Source: Serripes groenlandicus
Taxonomy: Eukaryota; Mollusca; Bivalvia; Cardiida; Cardiidae
Length of the DNA stretch: 64,000 nucleotides
Reading direction: 5' to 3'
NCBI GenBank assembly: GCA_031761405.1
Contig: JASEVX010000117.1
Span: 62,001-126,000 of the forward strand
A program made the position numbers and the translations under genes. Below, one piece after another: positions 32,785 through 44,365 of the stretch (the first letter of the stretch is position 1; each line of letters opens with the position of its first letter). The notes beneath the pieces are model-generated. The model was given only the letters and a program-made list of their open reading frames with translations. It did not search any database and was not told the origin of the DNA.

Positions 32785-33100
32785 TATTCGTTAACTATGG
32801 TCCACATACAAACGTTTTCTGACGCCTCTGCAGCAGACGACGTTTGAAAACAATGTGAGAAAAGGAGAATTTCTACAACGAGCTGCAATTTTGTTGAATG
32901 TGAGAAGGAGTTAACCCTTTCCCTCATACAAACGCTTTCTGACGGATCTGCAGCAGAAGGCTTTTTAAAAACATAGTGACAAAAGAGGAAATTGCTCAAA
33001 ACGAGCAATTTCTCATTTTGCCACAATGTTTTCCATTCAATTATAGAGATTTTCTATTTTTTGACAAAATGTGTTCAAAGTCGTCTGCTGCAGAAACTAC
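32785..33100. mobile_element. Hairpin MITE copies, one partial and one nearly complete
   Basis: A partial copy (32800-32885) is followed by one beginning ccctttccctcatacaaacg at 32919. It has a central hairpin aattgctcaaaacgagcaatt and ends gtcgtctgctgcag at 33094. Same family as 42755. Confidence 0.65.
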
Positions 33101-33164
33101 AAATTTGATCGTTTTTACAAAATATTATCACCGACTCGCGAAAATGGACAGCTGTACACAAACA

Positions 33165-34550
33165 ATAAATTAAGATGGACTGTTGAACACCTACATTAGT
33201 CTTAAATGGACAGCTGAGCACATGAAATAGTGTTAGATTGACGACTGTATACAAACAATACTGATGGATGGACAGCTGTACATATCAAATATTGTTTAAA
33301 TGGACAGCTATACACATACGATAGTTTTGAAGTGACAGCTGTACACAAACAATAAAAACAGTTGAACACCTACATTCGTCTTAAATGGACAGCTGTGCAC
33401 ATGAAATAGTGTTAGATTGACATTTGTATACAAACAATTCTTATAGATGGACAGCTATACATATCAAAATGTTTAAATAGACAGCCATACACATACGATA
33501 TTTTTAAATGGACAGCTATACACATACGATAGTTTTGAATGGACAGCTGTACACAAACAATAAATGGACAGCTGAACACCTACATTAGTCTCAAATGGAA
33601 AGCTGTGCACATGAAATAAAAGTGTTAGATTGACAGTTGTATACAAATAATACTTAAAGATGGACAGCTATACATATCAAATATGTTTAAATGGACAGCT
33701 ATACACATACTATATATTTAAATGGACAGCTATACACATACGATCATTTTAAATGGACAGCTGTTCACAAACAATAAATGGACAGTTGAACACATACATT
33801 AGTCCTAAATGGAAAGCTGTGCACATGAAATAGTGTTAGATTGACAGCTGTATACAAAAAGTACTTATAGATGGACAGCTGTACATATCAAATATTTTTA
33901 AATGGACAGCTATACACATACGATATTTTTAAATGAACAGCTGTACAAATACAATAGTTTTAAAATAGTTTTGAGTGAACAGCTGTACACATACGATAGT
34001 TTCAGATAGACAACGTATACAAACAACATTTTGACATGGACAGCTGTACACATACAATAGTTTTAAATGGACAGCTATACACATACGATAGTTTAAGATG
34101 GACAGCTGTAGACATACGAGTGATTCATACGGAAAGCTGTACACATACAATACCTTTAGATATACAGTTATACACAAACAACAGTTCAAAATGGACAGCT
34201 ATATACATACACTAGTTTTAGATAGACAGCTATATACATACACACACTAATTTTAGATAAACAGCTATATACATACAACAGCTTTACATGGACTGCTATA
34301 CACATTCAATAGTTTTAAATGGACAGCTGTACACATATACTTGTTTTAAATGTATATGCATACAATAGTTTTAAATGAACAGCTGCACACACACACAATA
34401 TTTTTTAGATAGACAGCTGTACACATACAATAGTTTTAAATGGACAGCTTTACACATACGCTAGTTTTAAATGGACAGCTATACACATACGATATTTTGA
34501 AATGGCGAGCTATAAATGTATACATACAATAGTTTTAAATTTTATATTGG
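33165..34550. repeat. Minisatellite of about 31-41-bp units (tggacagctatacacatacg type)
   Basis: About 38 units built on atggacagct + (g/a)tacacatac(g/a)ata + gttttaa. In its first half a higher-order pattern of about 190 bases alternates spacer words (tagattgacag, cacctacattagtc). The minus-strand frame at 33929-34189 is a by-product. Confidence 0.9.
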
Positions 34551-36554
34551 CAGCTGCAAACTCATTCTTTAACTGTTCAGAGCACCAGAGGTTGGATTGT
34601 AGAAATAACTCTCGACACATTTTGGCATTTAGTGAATAAGCTTAGAAATAAAGTAGCAGTAAATGGGTCCAATATATTAGTTGTGTATTAATCAAAGACA
34701 ACCAACAACCTATACGAGACAAATATATTAGAAGTGATCAATCAAATAACATAGCCGTTGATATGAGAAATAGTAAGAGAAATATCCAGATTGAAAAGTG
34801 AAAAGTCACCGAAAACAATAAAATCAGCTTAATGTTATAGCATTGCAGCGACACCGGCATTAAATCGAAATTTAAAAAAAACCTAAAAGAGCAATTGAAA
34901 TGGTTTGATGAAATCATAAATGTTTAGCCTATTATAAGTTAATGGATCTTCGCTCTATCTCAAACCGCATAAATCAGTCCAATCAAAGCCTCTATAGCAT
35001 CGGTTTAAATAGTTCTGTCTCACTCTTCCACACACGTCCGCTTACCTCCACACACCACTGTTATGTGTTGGTCAATACGGGTCTGCACTATTCGCCTGAC
35101 CTGTAGTTAATCAGAGAACTCGCCCCAAAGCCTTAAAATAATGGGCGAGTTTGATGTGGCGCGAGTTGTCTTCGGGCGAGTTGTCCGATATTCATCCCGT
35201 ATTATAGGTTATTGTATCTGTATGGGGAAATATTGAGTTGGAAGAGTTCCTTCAAAGAAACGGGTCCCAACACAATAGTTTACCATAATAACGAAATAAC
35301 CTTGTTATTATATAATTTGATATTAGCTAATTAAAATATGTTAACATCTATGAGTTATCACACAAGTATTGTCCTTTAAGATTGTTGCTAGGATCGTATA
35401 TATTTCCGAATCGCCATGTTTGTTCCCAATTTGGTTTTACCTCGAAATTTAATCGTCGTCAAAGTGAAGTGTAACACTTTTTCTAACATTTGATCTCATA
35501 AATAACTCCTGTATTATCTTAGTCTGGTACTTACGCGTGGATACTTTTTATTTATTACGATTTAGATGCCCCTCTTGGCCTCACAGTATGTTCAGTTGAG
35601 CAAACACACATCTTCTATTTTGCGTTGAAAACTTCACATCAGAGAACGAAAAAAGAAATCAGAAGACCTACCTTTAAAACAATTATTTGCTTATTCATCC
35701 TAGCAGTTTTTAAAACCCTGTTTATTGTGTTGGTCATGTGTAACTGAGATACACTTATATATATCGTCAATGACACTCAAAATAATTTATATAGATTATG
35801 TCAAATCAAATCTACAATCGAGTAATATTTTTGATACACTCATGACAAAATTACGTCAGAAAATATGTATGTATTTACACACAGCCAGCGCTATAAATAT
35901 ATCAAATTGGGTTTTGTATATGCCTATCGATCTTTCACTTCGTGTCATCTTCAAACGGTGTAAACATTGTTAGCTGGTCTTTAAACTCATTAAAGGTTGG
36001 ATGGGAGCGCTTTGTAACGTTACTGTACTGTATTGAAATAGTTCCGTACTTAGCAGAAAGTGAAACATGTATATCAAAGTATACATTATCGACAGATACT
36101 GCATCCTATTTCATATGGAAAATAAAAGGACCAATATCAAAGTATATATATCTATATATTATAGCAACGTCTAGCGATTTGGGATATTATTGAATCTTCG
36201 TAATTGGATCAGATAAAGGAAAATTGCCATAAATATAATTGGCAACAGTATTTTGTCAGTGGATATATCTAGGACTAAACTGCATGTAGGTGGTAAAGGG
36301 TCTGATTCATAGGCTTGTTCGAGTCGTTACTGTACGCAGATGCATTAAGACCGCAACTCGGCAGCTCATATGTTAATTCATGTACAATTGTTTTTCCCTG
36401 ATAATCGGGGGGAAAACTTGATCTGATGTGTACGCGCTAGACGAGAAGCCTAAAGAGAAAGTCAAATGGTCACCATGTGATAATATAAGAACTGTGTGAC
36501 ATTTTTTAAACAAACATCTTGAAACAAACAATAACATAAAACATCTTTTTGCAG
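34551..36554. other. Intron DNA, nothing recognised
   Basis: AT-rich. Open frames at 35725-35973 and 35942-36193 show no domain. A gggcgagtt/gcgagttgt cluster lies near 35110-35190. Confidence 0.45.
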
Positions 36555-36704
36555 AGTATGGTCAAATGTATGGCCGATGTCCATCAGGCTTATGTTTTGA
36601 TCCTAATGCTGAATGTGTGAATGTTGATTCTTTGTGTCGATCATTGTGTATATGCAAAGAAACCCATTACTACGATGACTGCATAGACTTCTTATGCACA
36701 CTAA
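36555..36704 (+). CDS. Cysteine-rich (EB-like) exon B
   Basis: A 150-base exon between acceptor tctttttgcag and donor acacta.a/gtaaga, phase 1 in and out. It encodes YGQMYGRCPSG, CFDPNAECVNVDSLC, RSLCICKETHYYDDC, and DFLC. The order of eight Cys with NAEC and a CIC pair resembles EB modules of secreted invertebrate proteins. It follows the microexon in phase. The next good candidate exon (37605) begins in phase 0, so direct splicing to it would shift the frame; a missing exon or a different model is needed. Confidence 0.7.
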
Positions 36705-36988
36705 GTAAGATATTCCAGTTTATTACTATCAATGGATCATATAAGTCGGAAAAGGGTAATTTTGAGTTACATCGATCAATTTTATAGTTTCAGACCAAAT
36801 ATTTTCTGTCTGAGCATTGTTTGTACTCTCTGCCAGACAGTTGTTTCACTGTTGAGAGAAGGTAAGTCGAGTGCATTGCACATGATGAGTCAAGACTCCT
36901 TGGCGCTCAGGGTTTCAGACCGACTCGCCGATATCAGGATACATGGACCAGAAGTACCGGGTCCAATTCCACCAACATTAATTAGCGC

Positions 36989-37169
36989 TAAGTAATACTT
37001 AAATACTTAAATGCGGATTTCATCATTTTTGTTTTCCTAACAGGTATTGTTAGTCACTATTTGGGTCAACTTAGTCATTTATTTAAATATATTCCACCAT
37101 TCATATTTTACAAAATATTAGGGAAACCAAAATGATGAAATATGCTTTTAAGTATTTAAGTATTACTTA
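36989..37169. mobile_element. Short MITE with imperfect inverted arms of about 52 bases
   Basis: The left arm taagtaatacttaaatactt... and the complement of the right arm agree except for a handful of positions (for example atgcgga versus aagcata). The internal loop is about 75 bases. No clear target duplication. Confidence 0.75.
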
Positions 37170-37604
37170 TCTGCAAACATATTGAAAGTTGTGTATGACG
37201 CAGCAGATATTTTTAAATTATTCTGTATTCCTAGTACTTATGCATTGCAAACTTTAACGACGCACAGCATTTCAAATGAGAACACCACTAATCCGTTTGA
37301 TTTATGGCAGTTAACAACTTAACAGAATATATAACTGTGCAACAAAAACGACTCCCTCCAATAACCGGCTTTCTGTCGATTAACGAAATATCATAGTGTT
37401 TGTATTTCATTGAATATTTGCATGTTTAAATTAATAAGTAAGAATCAGTTTCCCAAACGGTTATCAACTTGACATGTTCGTTGTTTGTCTAACATTACAT
37501 TAAAGTAAGAGTATTTAATGTTACACATTTCTATCCTTTAAACTAATGAGTTTCGTAATGTAGCGACTAACACTGACTGGCGGGATTTTACTTATGCTTT
37601 CCAG
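37170..37604. other. Intron DNA, nothing recognised
   Basis: AT-rich, no repeat or coding signal seen. Confidence 0.4.
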
Positions 37605-37686
37605 GGCCACCGGGGGGTGAACGTACAAAGCGCAACAGAATACTGTACCAACGACAGAATCTGCTCGGGAGGCCTATTAAGCGGAG
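37605..37686 (+). CDS. Cysteine-rich gene, exon C
   Basis: Acceptor atgctttccag; the frame is GHRGVNVQSATEYCTNDRIC, then SGGLLSG. Using donor gcggag/gtgaag the exon leaves in phase 1 and joins exactly with 38633. It enters in phase 0, unlike the phase-1 exit of exon B. The two Cys and the Gly-rich end look like the start of an EB-like module finished by the next exon. A downstream donor (aatg/gttagt) is possible but gives a worse junction. Confidence 0.5.
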
Positions 37687-37814
37687 GTGAAGAATGGTTA
37701 GTGTTTGTATGTTTTAGATATGCAGTAAAATATCCAAATTTGGATTCACCAGTTATTCCAAATACCTTTCAAATTCTACAAAGTAGCACAAGCTTCGATT
37801 GTCTAAACCATAAT

Positions 37815-38076
37815 TGAGCTGTCCCATGAGAAAACCAACATTGTGGACTCTGTGTAAAGTATCGATCCGGATCAGCCTAAGTATGCCGCGCAGGCTAACC
37901 CGGACGACACTTTTTGCCTCCTGTGTATTTTCTGATTCAGGAATCATTACTCTATACCTCTATCCCTCAGAGACGGAAAGTATCGGCCCCGATTAGCCTG
38001 CACAGACTGCGAAGCCTGATCTGGTTCTATACATTACGCAGAGGCCATAATGTTGGTTATCTCGTGGAACGGCTCA
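37815..38076. mobile_element. Foldback MITE with long inverted arms, complete copy
   Basis: Left end tgagctgtcccatgagaaaa and the complement of the right end tgagccgttccacgagataa match through about 65 bases (ccaacatt, tctg.gtaa.gtat). The interior carries gatccggatcagcctaa and gattagcctgcacag. Partial copies are at 31098, 43288, 51195, 55868 and 59480. Confidence 0.75.
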
Positions 38077-38194
38077 ATTATTGTTTAGTTAGTTAACATG
38101 TGTGTTTCTTCGGTATGTGGAATATATTCCAAATATAGTGTGATACTGATTGAAGAATAGTTAGTGTCTATGTGCCCATGAACTGTATTGTTTA

Positions 38195-38290
38195 TAGGAT
38201 TATTGAGTAACCGAGTACTCGATCGGACGTTTGAGCATCGATTATCAAAATAAGTATTCGAGTGACCGAGTATTTTCCATCAAACAATTA
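38195..38290. repeat. gagtactcgat-type inverted motifs
   Basis: Words such as gtaaccgagtactcgat and attcgagtgaccgagta resemble subterminal repeats of hAT-like elements. No ends or target duplication were found. Confidence 0.3.
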
Positions 38291-38632
38291 TGTAAATGAA
38301 TCGTTTTCTCTCTGGTTTCGAAACTAAAATCTTTAATTGACGTCCTATTAAACAAGCAGGATGAAACGTCAATGTTATTAACATTATGATAGCAATCAAA
38401 AATCAATCGGTATTTGATATTCGCACACACAAAAAAAACAGCCAATCCGACAGTTGCGTGCAGTGTCGATTCAGAGCATATTGTTAATCAGTAAGATCAG
38501 CAACTGCATTATTTGCTATCAAGATTATTTAAGATATTTGAAACATTGGACAAATGATAGTTGTTTGTAGGCTTTACTCTTCATGACATACAACACATAT
38601 ACAGTAAACGACTTTTTGTTTAACATTTATAG

Positions 38633-38742
38633 GTGAAACGGTTCCAGAAAATGTAGATGGCTCAAAGACAGTTTGCGTATGTGACCGAACAAAGGGTTTG
38701 GTTGAGTCGCTTGATCTTCAATCCTGTGATTTGTCTCCTTAG
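38633..38742 (+). CDS. Cysteine-rich gene, terminal exon D with stop codon
   Basis: Acceptor taacatttatag, phase 1 entry. It reads ETVPENVDGSKTVCVCDR, then GLVESLDLQSCDLSP, and stops at tag (38740-38742). The CVC pair and final Cys complete the module begun in exon C. No transmembrane segment is present, so the protein would end as a soluble or secreted chain. An aataaa lies at 38963-38968, but inside a repeat, so its use as poly(A) signal is uncertain. Confidence 0.55.
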
Positions 38743-38769
38743 CTTTACAGTGTACAGAGCAAACCCGAA

Positions 38770-39120
38770 CATGAACTTTGTTTTCTAGTGGTCAACAACA
38801 CAATTCATAGTTTACTTACCTAACATCGAATTTTCAGTCCCCCTCTTCTAACACAAACACATGTAACGATTTTCGAAATAGTTTGATATTTCGTTTTTAA
38901 AATTTACCCAATATATTGCAAACTGTACCAAACTGTTCCCTTTACCATGTACCACGAATTCAAATAAAGTAAAGTTACTAAGGAGCAAAATCGACAGACG
39001 CAGCTCAACTTGGTTTTCCACAAATTGTTTTCATAGTTTACTAACCCAACATATTTTTTTTTAAATGTACCCAATATACTGCAAACTGTACCAAACTGTA
39101 CCATTTACCACAAACACAAA
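38770..39120. repeat. Interspersed repeat (actgtaccaaactgtaccctttacca type), two tandem units
   Basis: About 190-base units: ggagcaaaatc...gctcaacttt, catagtttactta, acccaatatactgcaaactg, accacaaattcaaataaa. Another copy is at 48320-48545. Confidence 0.65.
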
Positions 39121-39239
39121 TTCAAATAAAATCAAAGCACTGAAAGTGCTGTGGGACGGTACCCATTGTATGAGGGGGAAAAAGATGGTCAACTGTTCTA
39201 TTTTTTTGGAAAGTTACAACACAAGTCACATAATTTCAA

Positions 39240-41935
39240 ACAAGAGCACCGCCCGCGGGTGCCTGACGATCGTCTGATACCTAGTTTCTGACCCAATATG
39301 ACCCATATTTGGACTTGACCTAGATATCTTTAAGACAAACATTTCCTTCAATTTGACCTAGTGAACTAGTTTTTGACCCAGCATAACCCATATTCGAACT
39401 TGACCTAGATATTTTTAAGACAAACATTCTGACAAAATTTCAAACTGCTTATATAACAAGAGCTGTCGGAGGACAGCGCGCTCGACTTTACAACGCTTAT
39501 TCACTTAAGCACTATTTCCGTATATTGCCTTTAAGTACTATTAAATCATATAATTATACTCTATATGTAAAAGCAACTGAATAGATACATACATTTAAAT
39601 ATATATAATTTAAAAATCAAATTTCCTAAGTCAATCAAGGGCCATAACTCCATATTTAGGATACAATGGAGTTATGTAACCTAATTGTGTGATGGTCCTT
39701 AACAAATGTGTGAAGTATGAAGACTGATTTGAATGAAGGGTATTAGAGTTATAAATGAAAATGCCAGCTTGCCCTAAAACATTAACCGGACACCGACACT
39801 GGGGCGAGTAGTAAAGTTCCATTTTTCTTCGACTAGTCGAGCTAAAATCAAAACTTTAACGTTGAGCTAAACGCAAATGTTAAAACTGACTGAGTCCAAA
39901 AATAGCAAAACCTTAAAAAAAGGTTTTCCAAATGTTTGACACCAAATCCCGTTTGAAATGGTGAAGAACTATATTTGATAAATGAATGATCACAATTAAA
40001 AATTAATGTAACCAAAAATAATGAATTCATCTCAAATTCTCAAAATCAACCAAAATAAAGGTTTTTTTTTCCCCAAAAAGAAGGTCACACTCCATTATCT
40101 TCAACATACAATGTGAAAAAAGGAATAATATGTAATTATATTCCAAATATGAAAGCCCTAACACAAGTACTTATTGAGAAAAATTAAATAATTAAATGAA
40201 AATCCCAACTTGCCCTAAAACTTTAACCACCCAAAATCATGTCTTTTACCTCAAAAAGAAAGTCAAATCAGCATCTTCAGTTAACAATATGAGAAAAGGT
40301 ATTATATGTAATTAAATTCCAAATATGAAAGCCCTAACACAAGTGCATATTGAGAAAAATTAAAAAATTAAATGAAAATCCCAACTTGCCCTAAAACTTT
40401 AACCACCCAAAATCATGTTCTTTACATCAAAAAGAAAGTCAAAATCAGCATCTTCAGCATACAATACGAGAAAAAGTATTATATGTAATTATATTCCAAA
40501 TATGAAGGCCCTAACACAAGTGCTTATTGAGAAAAATTTAAAACAAAATGAAAATCCCAACTTGCCCTAAAACTTTAACCACCCAAAATCATGTTTTTTT
40601 ACCTCAAAAAGAAAGTCAAATCAGCATCTTCAGCTAACAATATGAGGAAAGGTATTTTATGTAATTAAATTCCAAATATGAAAGCCCTAACACAAGTGCT
40701 TATTGAGAAAAGTTTAAAAAATTAAATGAAAATCCCAACTTGCCCTAAAACTTTAACCACCCAAAGTCATGTGTTTTACCTCAAAAAGAAAGTCGAAATC
40801 AGCATTTACAGCATACAATATGAGGAAAGGTATCGTATGTAATTATATTCCAAATATGAAGGCCCTAACACAAGTACTTATTGAGAAAAATTTAAAAAAA
40901 AATGAAAATCCCAACTTGCCCTAAAACTTTAACCTTCCAAAATCATGTTTTTTACCCCAAAACGAAGGTCACACTCAGCATCTTCAGCATTCAATGTGAA
41001 GATGGCTTAAAGGTGGAACTATATTCCAAATATGAAAGCTATAGCACAAATACTTATGAATGAAAATGCCAACTTGCCCTAAAACTTTAACCGGACGCCG
41101 ACGCCGGGGCGAGTAGTAAAGCTCTCATATTCTTCGAATAGTCGAGCTAAAAATTGCGACCTCTGGAGTGTTAACAAGATTTTCCCTCAATTTGACCTAG
41201 TGACCTACTTTGACCCGACGTGACCCATGTTCGAACTTGAACTACATATCATCAAGACAAACATTCTGTTAAGGTTTCAACATGATCAAGTTGAAAATGT
41301 GGCCTCCAGAGTGTTAACAAGATTTCCCTTCAATTCGACCTAGTGACCTAGTTGTTGACCTCATATGGCCCAGTTTCGAACTTGTCCAAGATTTTATGGA
41401 GATGAACATTCTGATAAACTTTCATAAAGATTGGATACAAAATGTAGCCCGTAGAGTGTTAACAAGCTCAAATGTTGACGACGCACGACGGACGGACGCC
41501 GGACAAAATGTGATCACAATAGCTAAAAATACAAGGAATGAAAAAGCAAAAAATCCAAATGTTTGACCCAAAATCCCATTTGACATGTTGAAGTATATTA
41601 TTTATGAAATATGTGTGCACAATTTGAAATCAATCTAACAAAAAATGAGGGAGCTTTGATCAAATCTCAAAGTCAACCAAAAACCACCAAAATCATGATT
41701 TTTACCCCAAAAATAAGGTCAAACTCAGTATCTTTAGCATTCAATGTGAAGAAGGGTATTAGATGAACAAGTTTTCCAATTTTCAAAGTATTATGTTTGA
41801 TAGTTTCCATGTAAGTGAGCTAAACGCAAAACTTAACCAACGCCGATGCAGACGACGACGATCAAGTGACGACAATAGCTCGTCTTTTTTTTTCAAAAAA
41901 TCAGACGAGCTAAAAATGTAAACAAAAAAGCAAAA
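39240..41935. repeat. Composite repeat: gacctagtgacctag family around a 177-bp tandem array
   Basis: 39240-39470 and 41150-41510 carry the gacctag/ttgacctagtgacctag family. Between, from about 39640 to 41100, seven units of about 174-178 bases recur, each with cccaacttgccctaaaactt, a ttaccca/caaaaagaaagtca segment, catcttcagc and ttccaaatatgaaagcccta. The array is entered and left by matching agcgcgctcgac- and gagtagtaaag...gtcgagctaaaa edges. A third part (41520-41935) ends in the edge also seen at the window start. Confidence 0.8.
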
Positions 41936-42290
41936 ATGCATACAGTTCAAACATTTATTTAAGACAGGGTTAACCCCTTATTTCCAGAGATCTATAATTA
42001 AACTCTTGACTTGTAGACAGTAGATACAGTTAGATAAACAAACACATTTGTGATAGGTAATTTATCACATGGATAAACCCTACAGCAGATGATTTGAAAA
42101 TGTTTAACTAAAGATATTGGTAAATCTGTATTGATGAAACTAAAAGTCAATAAAACAGAAATTTCTCATACCATCCATCTGTTGAAGATTAGACAACATG
42201 TGTCTGTAGTGTAGAAAGGATAACATAGTACCTATAGCAAAGCTATTTATTATCTATAGTATCTAAAGAATCAACTTAATTTTAACACTC
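41936..42290. other. Unrecognised DNA
   Basis: Nothing recognised. Confidence 0.4.
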
Positions 42291-42754
42291 TTAGTAAAGA
42301 GGCACGCAAGGAACATTTGAGAGAAATGTGGTGACTACAGTGTTTACAAAATATTCTCAATATTGGCCTAGTGACCTAGTTTTTAGCCAGACCATATTCG
42401 AAGTTAGCCTAAATATCACCAAGATAAACATTCTGGTAAAGTTTCATCATGCTAGAGTTAAAAACATGGCTTCCAGAGCATTAACAAGATTTTTCTTAAA
42501 TTTGATCAAGGGACCTAATTTTTTACTCAACATGTCCAATGTCTAAATTGGCCAGTATATCATCAAGAAAAGCTGTCTGACAAAGTTTCAAGCCGCTAAA
42601 GTCAAAATTGTGGTCTCTTAAGTGTTAAATCAAGATTGTCCTACAACTTGCGTAGTGACCTAATTGTTTAACAAACATTACCCATATTCAAAATAAATAT
42701 AATAAAAACAATCATTCTGACAAAGTTTCAGCATGCTCAAGCTAAAAGTGCCGA
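42291..42754. repeat. gacctagtgacctag-family repeat units
   Basis: Roughly 170-base units with ggcctagtgacctagttttt, tatcaccaagataaacattc and aaagtttcatcatgct. They continue at 42985-43290 after the hairpin MITE. Confidence 0.65.
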
Positions 42755-42985
42755 CCCTTTCCCTCATACGACAATTCTGCAGCAGACGACTTTGAACATA
42801 TTTTGTCAATTGATACAAAACCTCTATAATTGAATGGATAACCTATGACTAAAAGTGGAAAACATTGTGGCAAAAGGAGAAATTGCTTGTTTTGAGCAAT
42901 TTCTTCTTTTGTCTCTATGTTTTCAAAAAGCCATCTGAAGCAGAGGCGTCAGAACGCGTCTATATGAGGGAGAGGTTAACAAGAT
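42755..42985. mobile_element. Hairpin MITE, complete copy
   Basis: It starts ccctttccctcatacg and ends as the complement (gagggagaggttaa). Next to the ends come ctgcagcagacgactt and its mirror gaagcagaggcgtcag. Close to the middle is the hairpin gagaaattgcttgttttgag + caatttcttc. The element inserted between units of the gacctag repeat. Family copies lie near 23640, 31550, 32785, 45790, 53295, 55605, 59217 and 62540. Confidence 0.75.
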
Positions 42986-43287
42986 TTTCCTCCAACTTGG
43001 CTTAGTGCCCTAATGTTTTATCCAAAATAACCAATATTTGAAATTGGCCTATCATCAAGACAAACTTTCTGACAAGGTTTCATAATGCTCAATACAAAAT
43101 GCAGTGTCTATAGTGTTAACAAGATTTTTCTACAGTGTTTGGCTAAGTAACCTAGTTCTTTACTGGATCTGACACATATTCGAACTTAGGCTAGATATCA
43201 TACAAGCAAATATTCTGAGAAAATTTCAACATGCTCAAGTAAAACATGCGGCTTCCAGAGTGTTAACTAGATTTTCCTTTAATTTGA

Positions 43288-43400
43288 GAAAACCAACATT
43301 GTGGACTCTGCGTAAAGTATCGATCCGGATCAGCCTAAGCATGCCACACAGGCTTACAAGGATAGACAAATTTCTCCTGTCGATTTTCTGTCAAATTGAC
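43288..43400. mobile_element. Foldback MITE, left arm only
   Basis: gagaaaaccaacattgtgga, ctctgcgtaaagtatcgatc and cctgtcgattttctgtc match the left half of 37815-38076. Confidence 0.6.
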
Positions 43401-43569
43401 CTGTAACTTAACCAACAATGTCCAATTCTCTAATACAACCAAAATACATCAAAATGTATACTTTTTACCCCCAAAAATAGGCTACACTCAGCCTATTTAG
43501 CATACAATGAGAAGAAGGATATTAGATGAACAAGTTTTCCAAGTCTCAAAGTATTAGGTAATAAAATAG

Positions 43570-43850
43570 TTTGATTGATTAATTGGGGTTTAACACCATT
43601 TTCATCAATCTTTCAGTCATATCACGGCAGCCAGTTCAACTACTCATATGTTTCTTGGCTTTCTCATACCAGTACTTCACACAACATTCTTTCCAAGCAA
43701 CTGGCTGCTTTTCCACATAGTCTGAAAGCCCATTGGTGGTAGTCATGTCAAATGTTGGAAGGAATGTAGGCCAAGCTGGTGTTCGAACTCACAACCCCTG
43801 AATTAACAGCCCATGTCTCTACTGACTGAGCTACGGTAAACTGAGTAATA
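43570..43850 (-). mobile_element. tRNA-derived SINE, full length, minus orientation
   Basis: On the minus strand it starts tagctcagtcagtagaga (A box) and has an anticodon-like ctgttaattcag (GTT, tRNA-Asn-like). The B box gagttcgaacaccagc follows. The body goes through tgaaagattgatgaaaatgg to a ttaaaccccaattaatcaat tail. Relatives: 22655, 23150 and the fragment at 51250. Confidence 0.8.
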
Positions 43851-44365
43851 AAATAGGAAACATGCTGTACCAAAGTGAGCTTGCAAAGATATTTTCAAAG
43901 TTGTCTGCTGTAGATTGGTTAAATTTGGGTAAAGTTTTTTAAAAAGAGCCTGTGATATTGTTTCCGTTCAAATATTTCTTCCAATCCTTGAAGTTTGCAA
44001 AAAAATCAACAGGTCAAAATGTACAGTTGTGTTAAAAATTTCAAACTTTTCTTCCCATTACTATGTTCAACAATTGAACAATTGGGGACATATTTTGTAC
44101 ATGTAAACTTTGTTGCATGATGAGTACATATCAACTTGAATATACATAGAAAAAAATAGTAAACTGACCTTTGAATGTATATAGGCTGTAGACAATAATG
44201 ATGCAATAGAAAATCTTTAAACTTTTTATGTCAGAAGTTAAATCTCATAATGTGCTTTTTCCTTTTGTGATCAATAATTTCATTGTGAAATTAATTCTTC
44301 TTATGAACATGTACCAGTACTCTATGGAATCTAGACAGAGAAAGCTTTGATCAGATTTAAAAAAC

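Noticed and set aside
33929..34189. 86-codon minus-strand frame
   Set aside because: Repeats of the 33165 minisatellite read backwards.
36793..36861. Possible exon between atagtttcag and agaag/gtaagtc
   Set aside because: Splice sites look good, but the phase 1 entry needed from the exon at 36555 meets a stop; in the open frame (phase 0 entry) the exit is phase 2, which fits neither neighbour. The intron before it would be only 88 bases.
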